A DNA stretch of 64,000 bases from Kribbella sp. CA-293567. GTDB lineage: Bacteria; Actinomycetota; Actinomycetes; Propionibacteriales; Kribbellaceae. The translations under genes and the position numbers were made by a program. The stretch covers positions 4,216,001-4,280,000 of the forward strand of contig NZ_CP114065.1 of assembly GCF_027627575.1 (NCBI RefSeq). The letters run 5' to 3'. Shown here piece after piece: positions 59,903-64,000 of the stretch. Below the pieces are notes generated by a model. It did not search any database. It worked only from the letters and a program-made list of their open reading frames with translations, and was not told the DNA's origin. Each line of letters opens with the position of its first letter. The stretch's first letter is position 1.

Positions 59903-61321
59903 ATGCGTTCCCGCCCCGCCAAACCGTCCAATCGCCGCCGAACTCTCCTGAGCGCTCTGCTCGCCCCCGTACTGGTCGTCACCGCACTCACGGTCGCGGC
60001 TCAAGCCAGCGTGCCGCCCCCGGCCGCCGGCTGGACGACGGTCTGGAGCGACGACTTCGACGGCGCCAACGGCACCCTGCCGTCCAGCGCCAACTGGATC
60101 ATCGACACCGGCCACGGCTACCCGGGCGGCCCCGGCAACTGGGGCACCGGCGAGATCCAGAACTACACCAACAGCACCAACAATCTCCGTCTCGACGGCA
60201 CCGGCAACCTGCGGATCACGCCGCTGCGCGACGGTGCCGGCAACTGGACCTCGGCCCGGATCGAGACCCAGCGCAGCAACTTCAGGCCGCCGGCCGGCGG
60301 AGTGGTCGCGATGGAGAGCCGGCTCCAGATGCCGAACGTGACCGGCAACGCGGCCCTCGGCTACTGGCCGGCGTTCTGGGCGCTCGGTTCGCCGTACCGG
60401 GGGAACTACTGGAACTGGCCGGGGATCGGCGAGTTCGACATCATGGAGAACGTCAACGGGATCAACTCGGTCTGGGGCGTGCTGCACTGCGGCGTGAACC
60501 CGGGCGGTCCCTGCAACGAGACGAGCGGCCTGGCGAACAGCCGCGCCTGCCCCGGCAGCAGTTGCCAGAGCGGCTTCCACACCTACCGCTTCGAGTGGGA
60601 CACCAGCATCTCGCCGAACCAGTTCCGCTGGTACGTCGACGGTCAGCAGTTCCACTCCATCAGCCAGGCGCAGCTCCCGGCCGACACCTGGAACAGCATG
60701 ACCTCGCACTCGGGGTACTTCCTGCTGCTGAACCTGGCCATCGGCGGCGCCTTCCCGGACGCGCTCAACGGCCCGACGCCTCGCCCGGAGACCGTCCCCG
60801 GTCATCCGATGGTGGTCGACTACGTGTCGGTCTCCACCCGTGGCGGTAGCGGCGACCCGACCACCCCGCCCACCACGCCTCCCACCACCCCGCCGATCAA
60901 CCCGCCCGGTGGCAGCGCGTACAGCACTATCCAGGCCGAGTCGTACAGCCAGCAGGGTGGGGTCAGCGTCGAGACGACCACCGACTCCGGTGGCGGGCAG
61001 AACGTCAGGCAGATCGGCAACGGCGACTGGGCGCTCTACCCGAACGTCGACTTCGGTAGCTCCGCGGCCCGCCAGTTCGTCGCCCGGGTGGCGTCGGGAG
61101 CCGGGGGCGGAGTCAGCGGTCTGGTCGAGGTCCGCCTGGACAGCAGATCCAACGCCCCGATCGGCAGCTTCGCCATCGGCAACACCGGCGGCTGGCAGTC
61201 CTGGCGCAGCGTGCCCGCGAACATCGGCGCGGTGACCGGTGTCCACAACGTCTACCTGACCTTCACCAGCGGCCAGCCGGCCGACTTCGTCAACGTCAAC
61301 TGGTTCACCTTCGGTCATTGA
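59903..61321 (+). CDS. Secreted GH16 endo-beta-glucanase with C-terminal CBM6-like module
   Basis: 472 aa. ATG 59903 is chosen for its GGAGG site; the ATG at 59825 lies within the operator. Signal peptide to about 33. The GH16 jelly roll (about 40-310) has the catalytic ExDxxE motif as E177-x-D179-x-x-E182 in GEFDIMEN, typical of laminarinases. A PTTPP-type linker (about 315-335) leads to a CBM6-like module (AESYSQQGGVSVETTTDSGG to FVNVNWFTFGH). It should cut beta-1,3-glucans outside the cell. Controlled by the same two palindromes as the gene at window start. Confidence 0.94.
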   Translation: MRSRPAKPSNRRRTLLSALLAPVLVVTALTVAAQASVPPPAAGWTTVWSDDFDGANGTLPSSANWIIDTGHGYPGGPGNWGTGEIQNYTNSTNNLRLDGTGNLRITPLRDGAGNWTSARIETQRSNFRPPAGGVVAMESRLQMPNVTGNAALGYWPAFWALGSPYRGNYWNWPGIGEFDIMENVNGINSVWGVLHCGVNPGGPCNETSGLANSRACPGSSCQSGFHTYRFEWDTSISPNQFRWYVDGQQFHSISQAQLPADTWNSMTSHSGYFLLLNLAIGGAFPDALNGPTPRPETVPGHPMVVDYVSVSTRGGSGDPTTPPTTPPTTPPINPPGGSAYSTIQAESYSQQGGVSVETTTDSGGGQNVRQIGNGDWALYPNVDFGSSAARQFVARVASGAGGGVSGLVEVRLDSRSNAPIGSFAIGNTGGWQSWRSVPANIGAVTGVHNVYLTFTSGQPADFVNVNWFTFGH

Positions 61322-61328
61322 CGGCAGT

Positions 61329-61356
61329 GGTGCCGGGTCTGTCCCGACCCGGCGCC
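61329..61356 (+). terminator. Hairpin after the GH16 gene
   Basis: GGTGCCGGGTC (61329-61339) pairs with GACCCGGCGCC (61346-61356) over 11 bp with one G-U wobble and a 6-nt loop, 8 bp after the stop codon. No U-tract. Confidence 0.65.
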
Positions 61357-61427
61357 ACCCCGGCCATGGGACGCCTCACCGAGCGACCGAAGCGGGCCGC
61401 GCGGGGTCCAGCGCTTATTCTTCGGCT

Positions 61428-62573
61428 ATGTCTGAACAGCAGGGTGGGGTGACGACGAGCGGGCCTGGTGCCCTGTTCGCCATCGGTGGGGCCGAGGACA
61501 AGCTGAAGAAGCGGCTGGTTCTGCAGGAGTTCGTCGAGGCGGCGGGTGGGCCGAAGGCACGGATCGTGATCGTGCCGACCGCGTCCGCCCTCGGGCCGGA
61601 CGTGATCGACGTGTACTCCGCCCTGTTCGCCGCGCTGGGCGCGGCCAGCGTGGTCGGGGTCCGGCCGGAGAACCGCGAGGACGCCGACGACCCGGCCTTC
61701 ATCGAGCCGCTCACCGAGGCCACCGGCATCTTCATGACCGGCGGAAACCAGCTCAAGCTGAGCGGCGTGGTCACCGGTACCGCGTTCGGCCAGGCCGTCA
61801 CCGCGGCCCACGCCCGGGGCGCGGCCGTCGGTGGGACCTCGGCGGGCGCGAGCATCCTGGCCGAGCACATGATCGCGTTCGGCCGCTCCGGCGCCACCCC
61901 GCGCCAGCGGATGAGCCAACTGGCCGGCGGGCTCGGACTCGTCCAGGGCGCGATCGTCGACCAGCACTTCGCCCAGCGCAACCGGTACGGCCGGCTGCTG
62001 TCGCTGGTGGCCCAGTCCCCCGGTCTACTCGGCATCGGCGTCGACGAGGACACCGCGGCCGTCGTCCGCGGCTCCCACCTGGAGGTCGTCGGCCGGGGTG
62101 CCGTGACGATCTTCGACGGCAGCCGGATCACCTCCAACGCGCACTACGCGAGCCGGTCGGAGGCGATCCTCGCCTCCGGCGTCGTCCTGCACGTCCTGCC
62201 CGCGACCGCGACCTTCGACCTCAAGGCCCGGGTGCTGCTGTCCTACGGTCCGCAGCCGCCGGCCGAGGAGATCGCCTCGATCGAGGCGGCCGAGGCCGAT
62301 CTGCGCAAGCTGGCCAAGGAGATCGCCGCCGAGGGCGTGTCACCCGCGTACTACGCCGAGCGCAAGCGGCGGGCGGGCCGGCGTACGGCGAAGGCGGGTG
62401 AACCGGGCAGCAAGACGGCGGCTCCGAGGAAGGCGGCCGTCAAGAAGGCCAGATCGTCGGCGGCGAGTCAGTCCAGACCGGAGGCGACCGAGCCTCTGAG
62501 CGCGGGCGCCGAACTCAGCCGACCAGACACCGATGCCGCAACAGGGCCGCAACCAGACAGTGGGAACGCATGA
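61428..62573 (+). CDS. cphB: Cyanophycinase with long basic C-terminal tail
   Basis: 381 aa. S51-type serine peptidase fold: LFAIGGAED, FMTGGNQLKL and nucleophile S138 in VGGTSAGAS. It cleaves multi-L-arginyl-poly-L-aspartate to beta-Asp-Arg dipeptides. Residues 311-381 are an extra tail: first Lys/Arg/Ala-rich (RKAAVKKARSSAAS), then acidic and polar, beyond the usual length of roughly 270-300 aa. TTATTC 7 nt upstream suggests a leaderless start. Overlaps cphA by 4 bp (ATGA), so polymer synthesis and breakdown are co-expressed. Confidence 0.93.
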   Translation: MSEQQGGVTTSGPGALFAIGGAEDKLKKRLVLQEFVEAAGGPKARIVIVPTASALGPDVIDVYSALFAALGAASVVGVRPENREDADDPAFIEPLTEATGIFMTGGNQLKLSGVVTGTAFGQAVTAAHARGAAVGGTSAGASILAEHMIAFGRSGATPRQRMSQLAGGLGLVQGAIVDQHFAQRNRYGRLLSLVAQSPGLLGIGVDEDTAAVVRGSHLEVVGRGAVTIFDGSRITSNAHYASRSEAILASGVVLHVLPATATFDLKARVLLSYGPQPPAEEIASIEAAEADLRKLAKEIAAEGVSPAYYAERKRRAGRRTAKAGEPGSKTAAPRKAAVKKARSSAASQSRPEATEPLSAGAELSRPDTDAATGPQPDSGNA

Positions 62574-64000
62574 CGGACACCGCCCCCGACCAGACCCTCG
62601 GAACTCCGAGCCCCGACCTGAAGATCATCGAGACCCGCGTCTACCGCGGGCCGAACATCTGGAGCTACGACCCGGCGATCCACCTGGTGGTCGACCTGGG
62701 GTCGCTGGAGGAGTTCCCGTCGAACACCATCGACGGGTTCACCGAGCGGCTGCTGGAGCACCTGCCCCGCCTTGACCAGCACCACTGCTCCCGGGGCCGG
62801 CGCGGCGGCTTCATCGAGCGGCTGCAGGAGGGCACCTGGCTCGGCCACATCGCCGAGCACGTCTCGCTGCAGCTGCAGCAGGAGGCCGGCCACGACATGC
62901 GGCGCGGCAAGACCCGCCAGGTCAAGGGCGTGCCCGGCCGCTACAACATCATCTACTCGTACGCCGACGAGGGCGTCGGCCTGGCCGCCGGTGAGCTCGC
63001 GGTCCGGTTCGTCAACTATCTGGTCCAGCCGACGCCGGACTTCGACTTCACCACCGAGCTGGAGAAGTTCATCCGGCAGGCCGAGCGGAGCGCCTTCGGG
63101 CCGTCGACGCAGGCGATCGTGGACGAGGCGGTCTCCCGCGACATCCCGTGGATCCGGCTGAACAAGTTCAGCCTGGTGCAGCTCGGTCAGGGCGTGCACG
63201 CGAAGCGGATCCGGGCCACCATGACGTCGGAGACGGGTTCGATCGCGGTCGACGTGGCCGGCGACAAGGACCTCACCACCAAGCTGCTCGCGTCGGCCGG
63301 CCTGCCGGTCCCGCGGCAGGCGTCCGTGCGTGAGGTCGAGGACGCGGTCTCGGCCGCGAACAAGATCGGCTACCCGGTCGTCTGCAAGCCGCTCGACGGC
63401 AACCACGGCCGTGGCGTCTGCCTGAACCTGCAGGACGCGGACGCCGTCCGGGAGGCCTTCCCGATCGCCGCCGACCAGTCACGGCGCGGCTCGGTGATCG
63501 TGGAGAGCTTCGTCACCGGCAAGGACTACCGCTGCCTGATCATCAACGGCCGGATGGAGGCCATCGCCGAGCGGGTGCCGGCCCACGTGGTCGGCGACGG
63601 CGTGCACACGGTGGCCGAGCTGGTCGAGATCACCAACGCCGATCCGCGCCGCGGTGTCGGGCACGAGAAGATCCTGACCCGGATCACGGTGAACGCGGCC
63701 GCGCGGGAGCTGGTCCGGACCCAGGGCTTCGAGATGGACGACGTACCGCCCGAGGAAACGATGGTGAAGCTCACGCTCACCGGCAACATGTCCACCGGCG
63801 GGATCTCGATCGACCGCACCTTCGAGGCGCACCCGGAGAACGTCGAGATCGCCGAGGAGGCGGCCCGGATGATCGGGCTGGACATCGCCGGCATCGACTT
63901 CATCTGCCCCGACATCACCCAGCCGGTGCGCGAGACCGGTGGCGCGATCTGCGAGGTGAACGCGGCCCCGGGCTTCCGGATGCACACCAACCCGACGATC
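62570..64000 (+). CDS. cphA: Cyanophycin synthetase, 3' end outside window
   Basis: 477 codons, open to the window edge. The N-terminal domain (about 15-215: IIETRVYRGPNIWSYDPAIH, HCSRGRRGGFIERLQEGTWL, HIAEHVSLQLQQEAGHDM) is the CphA-specific part. An ATP-grasp domain starts near 220 (DKDLTTKLLASAGLPVP, YPVVCKPLDGNHGRGV, IVESFVTGKDYRCLI, and the metal-binding ICEVNAAPGFRMH). The C-terminal Mur-ligase-like half that adds the other amino acid lies beyond the window. It polymerises Asp and Arg into cyanophycin, a nitrogen reserve. Confidence 0.95.
   Translation, partial: MTDTAPDQTLGTPSPDLKIIETRVYRGPNIWSYDPAIHLVVDLGSLEEFPSNTIDGFTERLLEHLPRLDQHHCSRGRRGGFIERLQEGTWLGHIAEHVSLQLQQEAGHDMRRGKTRQVKGVPGRYNIIYSYADEGVGLAAGELAVRFVNYLVQPTPDFDFTTELEKFIRQAERSAFGPSTQAIVDEAVSRDIPWIRLNKFSLVQLGQGVHAKRIRATMTSETGSIAVDVAGDKDLTTKLLASAGLPVPRQASVREVEDAVSAANKIGYPVVCKPLDGNHGRGVCLNLQDADAVREAFPIAADQSRRGSVIVESFVTGKDYRCLIINGRMEAIAERVPAHVVGDGVHTVAELVEITNADPRRGVGHEKILTRITVNAAARELVRTQGFEMDDVPPEETMVKLTLTGNMSTGGISIDRTFEAHPENVEIAEEAARMIGLDIAGIDFICPDITQPVRETGGAICEVNAAPGFRMHTNPTI

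Overview
The window is high-GC DNA (I estimate about 70%) with dense, mostly short-spaced genes on both strands. Its content fits a soil actinobacterium: F420-type luciferase-like oxidoreductases, mycothiol-dependent DinB-fold enzymes, DUF5753 and MmyB-type HTH regulators, an ECF/SigJ factor, secreted glycoside hydrolases, cobalamin genes and cyanophycin genes. The combination, in particular the F5/8C-beta-helix secreted protein, GH16-CBM6 and cphB-cphA, reminds me of Kribbella (Nocardioidales); that placement is inference. I see no rRNA, tRNA, IS element, phage or CRISPR array. The window reads as ordinary chromosome with a strong regulatory layer.

Layout. 1-7.0 kb: 5' part of a secreted discoidin protein with a double-palindrome promoter, a MarR/DJ-1 operon, AraC, PhyH dioxygenase, VOC protein, a secreted GH20 hexosaminidase and an emfourin-like protease inhibitor. 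7.4-17 kb: cold shock protein, DUF6328 membrane protein, LLM oxidoreductase, BCCT transporter, zinc alcohol dehydrogenase facing an MmyB-type regulator, LigB-type dioxygenase, SMP-30-like protein, a small secreted protein, DinB, second LLM. 17-25 kb: peptide deformylase, compact amidase, P-loop kinase, LacI regulator, SnoaL-like protein, MmyB-type regulator, mycothiol-type isomerase, and a tandem S66 peptidase pair whose second member has lost two catalytic residues. 24.2-28.6 kb: a left-going operon cobT-cysG-trmH-GNAT-TIGR03086, with a strongly self-complementary leader before cobT. 28.7-32.4 kb: PEBP protein and a CUT1-type sugar importer without its ATPase.

32.5-40.9 kb is a beta-oxidation region: fadB-fadA, a divergent MerR regulator, a molybdopterin/FAD/DUF6510 redox trio, an LCAD-type acyl-CoA dehydrogenase and an alpha-methylacyl-CoA racemase. 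The fadA and racemase promoters are near copies, each with a 19-bp spacer carrying a dyad, as expected for MerR activation. This points to a small regulon for (branched) acyl-CoA breakdown. 41-50 kb: 4-TM protein, NmrA-like reductase, SigJ, a DUF6892-like protein, DinB, cobQ behind an MFS transporter, small GNAT plus YbaK, and an orphan DUF5753 regulator. 50-59 kb: Ohr, quinone reductase, TetR, TauE, SPFH plus NfeD, ABC ATPase, an unknown protein with serB, a lipoprotein, a tandem GNAT. 59.8-64 kb: a GH16-CBM6 beta-glucanase under the same double-palindrome control as the first gene, then cphB-cphA (cphA cut by the window edge).

Two properties recur. Many genes look leaderless (a TANNNT hexamer 6-8 nt before the start codon), and many convergent pairs overlap at their 3' ends or share a perfect GC hairpin without a U-tract.
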